NCBI GenBank assembly: GCA_947626285.1
Contig: CANQRR010000021.1
Location: 1 to 56,206, forward strand
Length of the DNA stretch: 56,206 nucleotides
Direction: 5' to 3'
Origin: an uncultured Lachnospiraceae bacterium
GTDB taxonomy: Bacteria; Bacillota; Clostridia; Lachnospirales; Lachnospiraceae
In this document: positions 15,775 through 24,136 of the stretch, in pieces
Layout of the letters: each line of letters starts with the position of its first letter
Position numbering within the stretch: position 1 is the stretch's first letter
Position numbers and translations under genes: made by a program
The notes under the pieces: model-generated
The model's database searches: none
Told to the model about the DNA's origin: nothing
What the model saw: only the letters and a program-made list of their open reading frames with translations

Positions 15775-18465
15775 GTGGAAAAAGAAGAACAGAGCGTGGA
15801 AAATTTTGAGGAGATAAAGCCGAAGGAAAAGCAGGGCAAGGACCTGTGGCGCAGCATCAAGTCGCTTCAGCAGAAGCTGCTGCGGACGAAGGTGATCCCG
15901 GAGGAGTTTCAGCTTCCGGAGCAGATCGTTCCTCCGATGAAGCGTTATACGCCTGCAGTGACGGAAGGGCTTACAGAAGAGCAGGTGCAGGAGCGCATTG
16001 CGCAGGATGCGGTGAACCACGCGATCGAGGCGCCATCCAAATCGAAGCGTGAGATCATCTGCAGCAACATCTTCACCTATTTCAATCTCATCTTTTTTGT
16101 CATCGCGGTGATGCTGATCATGGTGGGTTCGTTCCGGGATCTGACGTTTCTTCCGGTTATTATAGGCAACACACTGATCGGGATCGTCCAGGAGCTCAGG
16201 TCGAAGAAGGTCCTGGACAATCTGCGCATTTTGAACGCGCCGAAGAATACGGTGGTGCGCGGCGGCATGGAAAAGCAGGTCCCCTCGGAGGAGCTCGTGC
16301 TTGACGACATCATCGTCTTCCATGCGGGGAATCAGATCCCGGCGGACGCGGTCGTGGAGGAGGGGGAGATCCTCGTCAACGAATCGTTGATCACGGGTGA
16401 GGCGGACTCGATCACGAAAAGGCAGGGCGATATGCTCTTCTCGGGCAGTTTCGTCGTGTCGGGACAGTGCCACGGCAGGGTGGAGCGCGTCGGGGAGGAT
16501 TCTTATGTCTCGCAGCTTACGCTGAAGGCGAAGGAGATGAATGATGAAGAAGTCTCGGAGATGATCCGCTCTCTGGATCGCCTGGTGAAGATCATCGGCG
16601 TGCTGATCATACCGATCGCGATCATCCTGTTCAGCCAACAGCATTTTATCAATAATACGCCGATCCGGGACAGCGTGACGGCGACGGTCGCCGCGATTCT
16701 GGGCATGATCCCGGAGGGGTTGTATCTGCTCGCGAGCGTGGCGCTGGCGGTCAGCGTGATGCGTCTTGCCATGCAGAAGGTGCTCGTGCACAACATGAAG
16801 TGCATTGAGACGCTGGCGCGCGTAGATGTGCTCTGCGTCGACAAGACAGGGACGATCACGGACAACACGATGACGGTCAAGCGTGTATTGCCGCTGCGGG
16901 CCGGACTTCAGATGACATGGGAGGAGTCGGCGGCGGAAGACGGAACGGAAGAACCTGCCGCGGTCCCGGCGGAAAGCGCGGAGCATTCGTCCGCCGCGCA
17001 GCAGGGCACACAGATGCAGACGCAGGCAGCGGAGAAGCCGCAGCCGGAGATCCCGGTATTCTCCGCGGAGGAGTCGGCGGAATTCGAGCTGGCGATCGGC
17101 GATTTCGCGGCGGCGATGGTGGCCGACAACATCACGATGAAGGCAATCAAGGACTATTTCCGCAAACGCAGCGGCAAGCGTCCGGAGAAGGTCTATTCGT
17201 TCTCGTCCGCGACAAAGTACAGCGGCGCGGTCTTTGAGGACGCGAGCTATGTGCTCGGCGCTCCGGAGTTTGTTCTGCGGGAGCAGTACGGGGAGTACTC
17301 CTCCCAGATCGAGTACTGGGGACGCCAGGGATATCGCGCGCTTGTCTTTGCGAAATATGACGGAGAGCTGGACGGACAGGCTCTGTGCCAGAGCGTGACG
17401 CCGATGAGTATGATCCTTCTGGCAAATCCGGTGCGTGAGAACGCGAAGGAGACTTTTTCGTATTTCGCGGAGCAGGGCGTGGAGATCAAGGTGATCTCCG
17501 GCGACAACCCGATGACGGTCTCCGAGGTGGCGAAGGAGGCGGGAATCCGGGGCGCGGAGACTTATGTGGACGCTTCGACGCTCACGGATGAGGAGCTGGT
17601 CGCGGCGGCGAAGAAGTACGCGGTGTTCGGCCGTGTCACACCGGATCAGAAGCGCAGCCTGGTCAGCGCGCTGAAGAGCGCGGGACACACAGTAGCGATG
17701 ACCGGCGACGGCGTGAACGACGTATTGGCGCTCAAGGACGCGGACTGCAGCATTGCGATGGCGTCGGGCAGCGACGCGGCGGCGCAGGTGGCGCAGCTTG
17801 TGCTGCTGGAGTCGGATTTCTCCAGGATGCCGGCGGTCGTGGCGGAGGGAAGGCGTGTCGTGAACAACATCGAGCGCACGGCCAGCCTGTTCCTTGTGAA
17901 GAATATTTTCTCTTTGTTTATGTCGATCCTTTCGATCGTTTTGATGGTAAACTATCCGTTGGAGCCTTCTCAAGTCTCGTTGATCAGCATGTTTACGATC
18001 GGCATTCCGGCGTTCGTGATGTCGCTGGAGCAGAACACGGAGCGCATCAAGGGGCATTTCCTCAGCAACGTGCTGTTCAAGGCGCTGCCGGGCGGCCTGA
18101 CCGATTTTATCGTGGTCAGCGGATTGTATCTGTTCTGTATGGAGTTCGGCGTGGGGGCAAATGACGTGTCGACTTCGTGTACGATCGTGCTGGCGATCGT
18201 CGGGCTGATGATCCTCTATCAGATCGCCTCCCCGATGACGAAGTATCACTGGTTTTTGTGGTTCGGCATGGTGGCGGGTCTGCTCTACTGTATGATCTTT
18301 GTCAGCAAGATCTTCGCGATCACTTCGATCTCCAAGAAGTGCGTGATGCTGCTGGTGATCTTCGCGATCATCACGGAGCCTACGTTCCGCTATCTGAGCG
18401 GCGGCGTGAAGCGGTTGTCACAGTTCTATATGAAAAGGAAGCAAAAAGCGGAGACAGTTTCCTAA
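15775..18465 (+). CDS. CtpE-like cation-transporting P-type ATPase
   Basis: Membrane ion pump powered by an aspartyl-phosphate cycle. Motifs in order: ITGEAD in the actuator domain, PEGL in the fourth membrane helix, DKTGTIT at the phosphorylation site, SGDNPMT, and MTGDGVNDVLALK at the hinge. A six-helix C-terminal part completes it. The PEGL motif with a short C-terminal half resembles the CtpE group (a calcium importer in mycobacteria) more than classical Ca or Mg P-ATPases; the ion is inferred only. I start at the GTG at 15775 because AGAGG is eight bases upstream; the frame extends to 15664. An Ala/Glu/Gln-rich insertion at about residues 381-428 lies in the nucleotide-binding domain. 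It appears to be a single-gene unit, divergent from the CapK gene. Confidence 0.88.
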   Translation: MEKEEQSVENFEEIKPKEKQGKDLWRSIKSLQQKLLRTKVIPEEFQLPEQIVPPMKRYTPAVTEGLTEEQVQERIAQDAVNHAIEAPSKSKREIICSNIFTYFNLIFFVIAVMLIMVGSFRDLTFLPVIIGNTLIGIVQELRSKKVLDNLRILNAPKNTVVRGGMEKQVPSEELVLDDIIVFHAGNQIPADAVVEEGEILVNESLITGEADSITKRQGDMLFSGSFVVSGQCHGRVERVGEDSYVSQLTLKAKEMNDEEVSEMIRSLDRLVKIIGVLIIPIAIILFSQQHFINNTPIRDSVTATVAAILGMIPEGLYLLASVALAVSVMRLAMQKVLVHNMKCIETLARVDVLCVDKTGTITDNTMTVKRVLPLRAGLQMTWEESAAEDGTEEPAAVPAESAEHSSAAQQGTQMQTQAAEKPQPEIPVFSAEESAEFELAIGDFAAAMVADNITMKAIKDYFRKRSGKRPEKVYSFSSATKYSGAVFEDASYVLGAPEFVLREQYGEYSSQIEYWGRQGYRALVFAKYDGELDGQALCQSVTPMSMILLANPVRENAKETFSYFAEQGVEIKVISGDNPMTVSEVAKEAGIRGAETYVDASTLTDEELVAAAKKYAVFGRVTPDQKRSLVSALKSAGHTVAMTGDGVNDVLALKDADCSIAMASGSDAAAQVAQLVLLESDFSRMPAVVAEGRRVVNNIERTASLFLVKNIFSLFMSILSIVLMVNYPLEPSQVSLISMFTIGIPAFVMSLEQNTERIKGHFLSNVLFKALPGGLTDFIVVSGLYLFCMEFGVGANDVSTSCTIVLAIVGLMILYQIASPMTKYHWFLWFGMVAGLLYCMIFVSKIFAITSISKKCVMLLVIFAIITEPTFRYLSGGVKRLSQFYMKRKQKAETVS

Positions 18466-18492
18466 ATTGTAGTGGATTTTAGACAAAGATTT

Positions 18493-18501
18493 TGATATAC
18501 T
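18493..18501 (+). promoter_or_regulatory. Extended -10 promoter of pyrH
   Basis: TGATATACT (TG at 18493-18494, TATACT at 18496-18501) is an extended -10 element about 95 bp before the pyrH start. The -35 region is poor. Confidence 0.5.
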
Positions 18502-18520
18502 CGTGATAGACAATGAGCCG

Positions 18521-18572
18521 TGCCTGACGGAGACAAACACAGACGAGGGAGTATGCTTACAGAGGTCAGGCA
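18521..18572 (+). promoter_or_regulatory. Long-stem structure in the pyrH leader
   Basis: TGCCTGAC (18521-18528) and GTCAGGCA (18565-18572) form a perfect 8-bp inverted repeat around 36 nt, inside the predicted pyrH 5' leader and ending about 12 bp before the AAGGAGG site. A regulatory role is inferred only. Confidence 0.35.
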
Positions 18573-18596
18573 TTGGTCAGATGAAGGAGGACGAAC

Positions 18597-19292
18597 ATGA
18601 AACGCGTTTTACTGAAGCTGAGCGGTGAAGCGCTCGCGGGGGAGAAGAAGACCGGCTTCGACGAGCCGACGGTCACAAAGGTAGCGCTCCAGGTGAAGAC
18701 GCTTGTGGAGCAGGGCATGGAGATCGGCGTAGTGATCGGCGGGGGCAATTTCTGGCGCGGCCGTTCGAGTGAACACATCGACCGGACGAAGGCGGATCAG
18801 ATCGGGATGCTGGCTACGGTCATGAACTGTATCTACGTCTCGGAGATCTTCCGCTCAGTCGGAATAAAGACGGCTGTGATGACGCCGTTTGCCTGCGGCG
18901 CGTTTACGGAATTGTTCTCCAAAGATAAGGTAATAGAATATTTTGCCAAGGGCGCGGTGGTGTTCCTCGCGGGAGGGACAGGCCATCCGTATTTCTCGAC
19001 GGACACGGCGACGGTGCTGCGCGCGATCGAGATCGAGGCGGAGACGATCCTGCTCGCGAAGTCGGTGGACGGCGTCTATGACAGCGACCCGAAGGACAAC
19101 CCGCAGGCGAAGAAGTTTGATGAGATCACGATCCAGGAAGTGATCGACCGCAAGCTCGGCGTGGTAGATATGACGGCGTCGATCCTCTGCATGGAGAACC
19201 ATATGCCGATGCTGGTGTTCGGGCTGAATCAGGAGAACAGCATCGTGGACACGGTAAGCGGAAAGCTGAACGGGACGCGGGTCACGGCGTAG
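18597..19292 (+). CDS. pyrH: UMP kinase
   Basis: Phosphorylates UMP to UDP in pyrimidine nucleotide synthesis; a cytosolic hexamer of the amino-acid-kinase fold. The start RVLLKLSGEALAGE, the GVVIGGGNFWRG glycine loop near residue 45 and the FLAGGTGHPYFSTDTA stretch near residue 125 are diagnostic of bacterial PyrH. The 231-residue length is typical. The start is ATG after GAAGGAGG. It is followed by frr in the order common to most bacteria. Confidence 0.97.
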   Translation: MKRVLLKLSGEALAGEKKTGFDEPTVTKVALQVKTLVEQGMEIGVVIGGGNFWRGRSSEHIDRTKADQIGMLATVMNCIYVSEIFRSVGIKTAVMTPFACGAFTELFSKDKVIEYFAKGAVVFLAGGTGHPYFSTDTATVLRAIEIEAETILLAKSVDGVYDSDPKDNPQAKKFDEITIQEVIDRKLGVVDMTASILCMENHMPMLVFGLNQENSIVDTVSGKLNGTRVTA

Positions 19293-19423
19293 ATATTACG
19301 TCACGCGAAGATGGGAATAAATTTGCCTGGCAGAAATAAAGCGATGGGCATTTTATATTTTTAAAGGAATTGCGGTCAAAAAAGATGACTGCGGCTGATT
19401 TTTCACAATAGGAGGGAAGAGAG

Positions 19424-19975
19424 ATGGATGAGAGAATCAAGGTTTACGAAGAGAAGATGACGAAGACGCACAAGAATCTGCTGGAGGAGTTCGGGACGGT
19501 TCGCGCCGGGCGCGCGAATCCGAACGTGCTGAACAAGATCCGCGTGGATTACTACGGCACTCCGACGCCGTTGCAGCAGGTGGGCAATATCACGGTTCCG
19601 GAGCCGCGCATCCTGCAGATCCAGCCGTGGGAGGCTTCGATGGTGAAGGCGATCGAGAAGGCGATCCTCACGTCCGATCTCGGCATCCATCCGACGAACG
19701 ACGGCAAGATCATTCGCCTGGTCTTCCCGGAGCTTACCGAAGAGCGCAGAAAAGAGCTGGTGAAGGACATTAAGAAAAAAGGCGAGGCCGCGAAGGTGGC
19801 GGTCCGCAACATCCGCAGGGATGCGAACGACTATCTGAAGAAGCTCGGCAAGACGGATGTTTCTGAGGATGAGATCAAGGATCTCGAGGACAGCGTCCAG
19901 AAGATGACGGACAAGTTCATCAAGGAGATCGACAAGTCGGTGGATGAGAAATCGAAGGAGATTCTCACTGTATAG
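19424..19975 (+). CDS. frr: Ribosome recycling factor
   Basis: RRF, with EF-G, splits the ribosome after termination. The 183-residue protein shows the conserved TVRAGRANP segment near residue 26, YYGTPTPLQQVGNI, the EPRILQIQPW strand and the C-terminal three-helix-bundle segment with VRNIRRDAND. The start is ATG after AGGAGG. It lies 131 bp downstream of pyrH. Its partner EF-G is encoded at 47.3 kb in this window. Confidence 0.97.
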   Translation: MDERIKVYEEKMTKTHKNLLEEFGTVRAGRANPNVLNKIRVDYYGTPTPLQQVGNITVPEPRILQIQPWEASMVKAIEKAILTSDLGIHPTNDGKIIRLVFPELTEERRKELVKDIKKKGEAAKVAVRNIRRDANDYLKKLGKTDVSEDEIKDLEDSVQKMTDKFIKEIDKSVDEKSKEILTV

Positions 19976-20000
19976 AACCCGGGATTGTCGCAATACAGGA

Positions 20001-20041
20001 TTCGTCCGGATCTTACCCGCAAGGGTGCCGGACGAACTTTT
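20001..20041 (+). terminator. Terminator after frr
   Basis: TTCGTCCGG (20001-20009) pairs perfectly with CCGGACGAA (20028-20036), with an inner ACCC/GGGT stem, followed by CTTTT. It should end or attenuate the pyrH-frr transcript before uppS. Confidence 0.75.
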
Positions 20042-20073
20042 ACTGACAAGATATTTCTGAGGAGGACGGCAGC

Positions 20074-20781
20074 ATGGTGATTCCGCAGCATGTGGCGATC
20101 ATTCTGGATGGGAACGGACGCTGGGCGAAGAGTAAGGGCATGCCCCGCAATTACGGACATGTGCGCGGCGCGAAAAATCTGGAGGTCATCTGCGAGGACG
20201 CTTACAACATGGGCATCAAATACCTGACGGTCTATCTCTTCTCGACCGAGAACTGGAAACGATCGAAGGATGAGGTGGATGCGCTGATGAAGCTATTCCG
20301 CAGCTATACGAAGACCTGCATCAAGACGGCGCGCGACAACAACATGAAGGTGCGTGTGCTGGGGGATCCGACCGCGCTTGATCCGGATCTGCAGGACAGT
20401 CTCGCGCGGCTTGTGGAGTCCTCGAAGGACAATACCGGACTGAATTTTCAGATCGCGATCAACTACGGGAGCCGGGACGAGATCGTCCGGGCAATACGCA
20501 AAGCCGCGCAGGACTGCGTGGACGGAAAGCTGCGCCCGGAGGAGATCACGGAGGAATGCTTCTCGGGCTATCTCGACACGGCGGAGGTGCCGGATCCGGA
20601 TCTGCTGATCCGCACGAGCGGCGAACAGCGGCTGTCAAATTATCTGATGTGGCAGCTCGCGTACACGGAATTCTATTTTACGGAGGTGCCGTGGCCGGCA
20701 TTCACGAAAGACGATCTGTGGCAGGCCATAGAGAAGTACAACAGCCGTGACAGACGCTACGGCGGAGTCAAGGAGGAATGA
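20074..20781 (+). CDS. uppS: Isoprenyl transferase (undecaprenyl diphosphate synthase)
   Basis: Condenses isopentenyl diphosphate onto farnesyl diphosphate in cis to make the C55 carrier lipid for cell wall and surface glycans. The catalytic Asp is in AIILDGNGRWAK near residue 13. The segments YLFSTENWKR, INYGSRDEI, the RTSGEQRLSNY substrate-binding segment and AYTEFYFTEVPWP follow in the family order. Length 235 is normal. The start is ATG after GAGGAGG. cdsA starts two bases after its stop, so the genes are coupled. The carrier lipid made here would feed the glycosyltransferase and flippase at 10-14 kb. Confidence 0.96.
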   Translation: MVIPQHVAIILDGNGRWAKSKGMPRNYGHVRGAKNLEVICEDAYNMGIKYLTVYLFSTENWKRSKDEVDALMKLFRSYTKTCIKTARDNNMKVRVLGDPTALDPDLQDSLARLVESSKDNTGLNFQIAINYGSRDEIVRAIRKAAQDCVDGKLRPEEITEECFSGYLDTAEVPDPDLLIRTSGEQRLSNYLMWQLAYTEFYFTEVPWPAFTKDDLWQAIEKYNSRDRRYGGVKEE

Positions 20782-20782
20782 G

Positions 20783-21604
20783 ATGTTTCGAACCAGACTG
20801 ATCAGCGGGATCGTCCTTGTGGCGATCGCGCTCGTGGTGATCATCACCGGAGGTCCTGTGCTCGCCGCGGCGCTGTTGGCGATCTCCATCATTGGCCTGG
20901 ATGAGTTGTACCGCGCCATCGGGGTCGACGACCGGAGATTTTCGCCGCTCGCGATCGTGGGGTATCTGGGCTGTTTTGCCTGTTATCTAATAGTAATTTT
21001 GGGACTGACGGCATATACTATGACAGTGCTGATCGCGCTTCTGATCCTGTTCATGGCGGTGTATGTGTTTACCTACCCGCGCTATCAGACGCAGCAGGTG
21101 ACCGGCGCGTTTTTCGGCGTGGTCTATGTGGCAGTGATGCTTTCCTGCATCTACCAGCTGCGAATGATGACGGACGGGGTGTATCTGGTCTGGCTGATCT
21201 TTCTCGGCTCGTGGGGCTGCGATACCTGTGCCTACTGTGTGGGGATGCTGATCGGCAAACACAAGATGTCTCCGAAGCTGAGTCCGAAAAAATCCGTGGA
21301 GGGGGCGGTCGGCGGCGTTGTCGGTGCGGCGCTGCTCGGCGTGATCTACGCGGCGGCGATCTCAGGGAGACTGAAAATGCAGGGAAATTATATGCTGTAT
21401 TTTGCTGTGATCTGCGCGGTGAGCGCGCTGATCTCCATGGTGGGCGATCTGGCGGCCTCGGCGATCAAGCGAAATCACGGGATCAAGGATTTCGGGACGC
21501 TGATCCCGGGACATGGCGGGATCCTGGATCGTTTCGACAGCGTGATCTTTATCGCGCCGGTCGTGTATTATCTTGTGCAGGCTTTTTTCCTGTTACAGGG
21601 ATGA
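20783..21604 (+). CDS. cdsA: Phosphatidate cytidylyltransferase
   Basis: Makes CDP-diacylglycerol from phosphatidate and CTP, the precursor of all phospholipids, at the membrane. About seven to eight membrane helices are visible in 273 residues. The C-terminal signature is SPKKSVEGAVGG near residue 170, then SAIKRNHGIKDFG and GHGGILDRFDS. I use the ATG at 20783, just after the uppS stop and its AAGGAGG, instead of the longer frame that begins inside uppS. PgsA, which uses its product, is at 35.9 kb. Confidence 0.94.
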   Translation: MFRTRLISGIVLVAIALVVIITGGPVLAAALLAISIIGLDELYRAIGVDDRRFSPLAIVGYLGCFACYLIVILGLTAYTMTVLIALLILFMAVYVFTYPRYQTQQVTGAFFGVVYVAVMLSCIYQLRMMTDGVYLVWLIFLGSWGCDTCAYCVGMLIGKHKMSPKLSPKKSVEGAVGGVVGAALLGVIYAAAISGRLKMQGNYMLYFAVICAVSALISMVGDLAASAIKRNHGIKDFGTLIPGHGGILDRFDSVIFIAPVVYYLVQAFFLLQG

Positions 21605-21684
21605 TCGGTCCGGCTGCGATCGGGAGTGTCATGTGATATACACGGTTCTGCATGTGCAAAATATGCGGGATATGAAGGGATGAG

Positions 21685-22854
21685 ATGAGAGTGAAGACAA
21701 TTGCGATCCTGGGCTCGACGGGTTCGATCGGGACCCAGACGCTTGAGGTGGTGCGCGCAAACGGCGATATCCGGGTGGCGGCGCTCTCGGCGGGGCGGAA
21801 CATCCGTCTGCTGGAGCAGCAGATCCGTGAGTTCCGGCCGCGCATGGCGGCGGTGTGGGAGGAGGCGGACGCAAAAGCGCTGCGCGTCGCGGTGGCGGAT
21901 CTCCCGGTGAAAGTGGTCTGTGGTATGGACGGGCTGAAAGAGGTGGCGGTCTGCGAGGAGGCAGAGATGCTGGTGACCGCGATCGTGGGGATGATCGGTA
22001 TCGTTCCGACGGTCGAGGCGATTCGCGCCGGCAAGGACATTGCGCTCGCGAACAAGGAGACGCTGGTGACGGCGGGACACATCATCATGCCGCTTGCGAG
22101 GGAGCGCGGTGTGCGTATCCTTCCTGTGGACAGCGAGCACAGCGCGATCTTTCAGGCGCTGAACGGGGAGGATCGCGGTGGGATCGACAAGATTCTGCTG
22201 ACGGCTTCGGGCGGACCGTTCCGAGGCATGACAAAAGAGCAGCTTGCGCAGGTGAAGCTGGAGGATGCCCTGAAGCACCCGAACTGGGCGATGGGGCAGA
22301 AGATCACGGTGGATTCGGCGAGCATGGTAAACAAAGGGCTTGAGGTCATGGAGGCGCGCTGGCTCTTCGGGACGGGGCTCGATCAGATTCAGGTCGTCGT
22401 GCAGCCGCAGAGCATCATCCATTCGATGGTGCAGTTTCAGGATGGTGCGGTGATCGCGCAGCTCGGCACGCCGGATATGAAGCTGCCGATCCAGTATGCG
22501 CTCTATTATCCACAGCGGCGATATCTCGCGGGAGACCGGCTGGATTTCGCGAAGATTGGAAGCATCGCTTTTGAGGATCCGGATCCGGAGACGTTCCTGG
22601 GTCTGAAATACGCCTTTGAGGCGGCGCGGGCGGGCGGTTCGATGCCGACGGTGTTCAACGCGGCCAACGAGTGCGCGGTGGGCGGCTTTCTGAAGCGGAA
22701 GATCGGTTTCACGGATATCTATAGAATCATACGCTACTGTATGGATCGACACCGCGTGATCGCGTCGCCGAATGTAGATGAGATCCTCGCGACGGAGCGA
22801 AGCGTTTATGAAATGATCGGCGACTTCGATACAGGCCGAGGCGTTTGCTGCTGA
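21685..22854 (+). CDS. dxr: 1-deoxy-D-xylulose 5-phosphate reductoisomerase
   Basis: Second enzyme of the MEP isoprenoid pathway; converts DXP to MEP with NADPH and a divalent metal. The N-terminal ILGSTGSIGTQTLEVV binds NADPH, LANKETLVTAG lies near residue 120, and MGQKITVDSASMVNKGLE holds the substrate-binding loop near residue 205. Length 389 is typical. It is placed between cdsA and rseP as in many Firmicutes. Presence of dxr shows that isoprenoids for UppS come from the MEP route. Confidence 0.97.
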   Translation: MRVKTIAILGSTGSIGTQTLEVVRANGDIRVAALSAGRNIRLLEQQIREFRPRMAAVWEEADAKALRVAVADLPVKVVCGMDGLKEVAVCEEAEMLVTAIVGMIGIVPTVEAIRAGKDIALANKETLVTAGHIIMPLARERGVRILPVDSEHSAIFQALNGEDRGGIDKILLTASGGPFRGMTKEQLAQVKLEDALKHPNWAMGQKITVDSASMVNKGLEVMEARWLFGTGLDQIQVVVQPQSIIHSMVQFQDGAVIAQLGTPDMKLPIQYALYYPQRRYLAGDRLDFAKIGSIAFEDPDPETFLGLKYAFEAARAGGSMPTVFNAANECAVGGFLKRKIGFTDIYRIIRYCMDRHRVIASPNVDEILATERSVYEMIGDFDTGRGVCC

Positions 22855-22877
22855 GTGATTATAACGATTGAAGGCAG

Positions 22878-23921
22878 GTGGAATATTTGAAGATCATTGT
22901 TGCGCTGATCGTGTTCAGCGTCATCATTATCATACATGAGCTGGGACATTTTCTGCTCGCGAAGAAAAATGGGATCGTGGTCGAGGAGTTTTCGCTCGGC
23001 ATGGGACCGAGACTGCTGAGTTTTGAGGCGGGAGGCACGCGCTATTCGTGGAAGCTGCTTCCGTTTGGCGGGTCATGTTTGATGCTTGGCGAGGACGGCG
23101 AGGACATGAGCGAGGGCTCGTTCGGCAGCAGGCCGGTCGGTGCGAGAATCGCAGTGGTGGCCGCGGGGCCGCTGTTCAATTTTCTGCTGGCCTTTGTCCT
23201 GGCGATCTTTATCATCGGGAACATCGGTTACGACGCGCCGATCATCAAGGACGTCACGGACGGCTATCCGGCGCAGGAGGCCGGGCTGAGAGCAGGAGAC
23301 CGGATCACGAAGATGAATGGCAAGCGGATTCGGTTGTATCGCCAGTTTTCCAACTATGGAATGTTCCACGAGGGAGAGGCCGTAGTCTTTGAGTATGAGA
23401 GGGATGGCGAGACGCATGAGACAACGGTGAAGCCGATCCTCACGGACAGAGGCTATAAGTACGGGATCACGGGGAGCGTCAACTACGCCCGGGTGAGAAC
23501 AAATCCCATTCAGACGCTCGCCTACAGCGCATATGAGGTATATTATTGGATCGACACAACGCTGCAGAGCCTGAAAATGCTGCTGCGCGGTAACGCGGGA
23601 CTCGACGATATGTCGGGACCGGTGGGCGTCGTGCAGGTGATCGGCGACACCTATGAGGAGAGCAAGCCGGAGGGTCTGCTGTACGTCTGGCTGAATCTGT
23701 TCAACATCTCGATCCTTTTGTCGGCCAATCTCGGTGTGATGAATCTGCTGCCGCTTCCGGCGCTCGACGGGGGCAGGCTGGTATTTCTGATCATCGAGGC
23801 GGTTCGCGGAAAGCGTGTCGATCCGGAGCTGGAGGCCAGGGTGCACTTTACGGGTCTGATGCTGCTGATGCTGCTGATGGTGTTCGTGATGTTCAATGAT
23901 TTTCACAGAATTTTCGCGTAA
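22878..23921 (+). CDS. rseP: RseP-type site-2 intramembrane metalloprotease
   Basis: Zinc protease that cleaves membrane-bound anti-sigma factors or signal peptides within the bilayer. The zinc motif HELGH is near residue 20 in the first helix, a PDZ domain occupies the middle (GYPAQEAGLRAGDRI), and LPLPALDGGRL near residue 295 supplies the third metal ligand. Length 347 is usual. The GTG at 22878 is kept as the start, but a TTG at 22887 preceded by AGGTGG gives MKIIVALIV, which is closer to the common family start; I cannot decide between them. It ends the uppS-cdsA-dxr-rseP series. Confidence 0.94.
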   Translation: MEYLKIIVALIVFSVIIIIHELGHFLLAKKNGIVVEEFSLGMGPRLLSFEAGGTRYSWKLLPFGGSCLMLGEDGEDMSEGSFGSRPVGARIAVVAAGPLFNFLLAFVLAIFIIGNIGYDAPIIKDVTDGYPAQEAGLRAGDRITKMNGKRIRLYRQFSNYGMFHEGEAVVFEYERDGETHETTVKPILTDRGYKYGITGSVNYARVRTNPIQTLAYSAYEVYYWIDTTLQSLKMLLRGNAGLDDMSGPVGVVQVIGDTYEESKPEGLLYVWLNLFNISILLSANLGVMNLLPLPALDGGRLVFLIIEAVRGKRVDPELEARVHFTGLMLLMLLMVFVMFNDFHRIFA

Positions 23922-23928
23922 AAAGTGG

Positions 23929-23957
23929 TTGACAAAGCTGAAAAATATTGATAATAT
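23929..23957 (+). promoter_or_regulatory. Upstream promoter in the rseP-recA interval
   Basis: TTGACA (23929-23934), 17 bp and TAATAT (23952-23957) form a good promoter just after the rseP stop. A terminator hairpin follows at 23999-24044, so a short RNA of about 80 nt could be made. Confidence 0.55.
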
Positions 23958-23998
23958 GTGAATAAGATAATTGAATAGAACATATGATAAATAAAATG

Positions 23999-24044
23999 AG
24001 ACGAATGAAGCGCGGCGGAGCCGCACGATTTCGTCTGATTTTTT
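23999..24044 (+). terminator. Terminator between rseP and recA
   Basis: AGACGAA (23999-24005) pairs with TTCGTCT (24030-24036), with an inner GCGGC/GCCGC stem, followed by GA and six T. It ends the rseP transcript and any transcript from the promoter at 23929. Confidence 0.85.
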
Positions 24045-24063
24045 GAACAGGCAAAAGATTTAC

Positions 24064-24092
24064 TTGACAAGTTGGACAGGTTGTACTAGGAT
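24064..24092 (+). promoter_or_regulatory. recA promoter
   Basis: TTGACA (24064-24069), 17 bp and TAGGAT (24087-24092) stand about 45 bp before the recA start and directly upstream of a LexA box. Confidence 0.75.
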
Positions 24093-24103
24093 TAGAACAA
24101 GGG

Positions 24104-24117
24104 CGAACATAGGTTCG
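24104..24117. promoter_or_regulatory. LexA (SOS) box of recA
   Basis: CGAACATAGGTTCG matches the Gram-positive LexA consensus CGAAC-N4-GTTCG perfectly in both arms. It lies about 11 bp after the -10 box, where LexA would block initiation until DNA damage. Confidence 0.92.
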
Positions 24118-24136
24118 AAAGAAAGGGAGAAGAAAA

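Noticed and set aside
15715-18249. 844-codon minus-strand open frame opposite the P-type ATPase gene
   Set aside because: The plus strand has all P-type ATPase motifs; the minus translation is Arg/His-rich with no domain.
19372-19403. Terminator between pyrH and frr
   Set aside because: GCGGTCA/TGACTGC can pair, but the T-run starts several bases after the stem and the stem contains a wobble; too weak to call.
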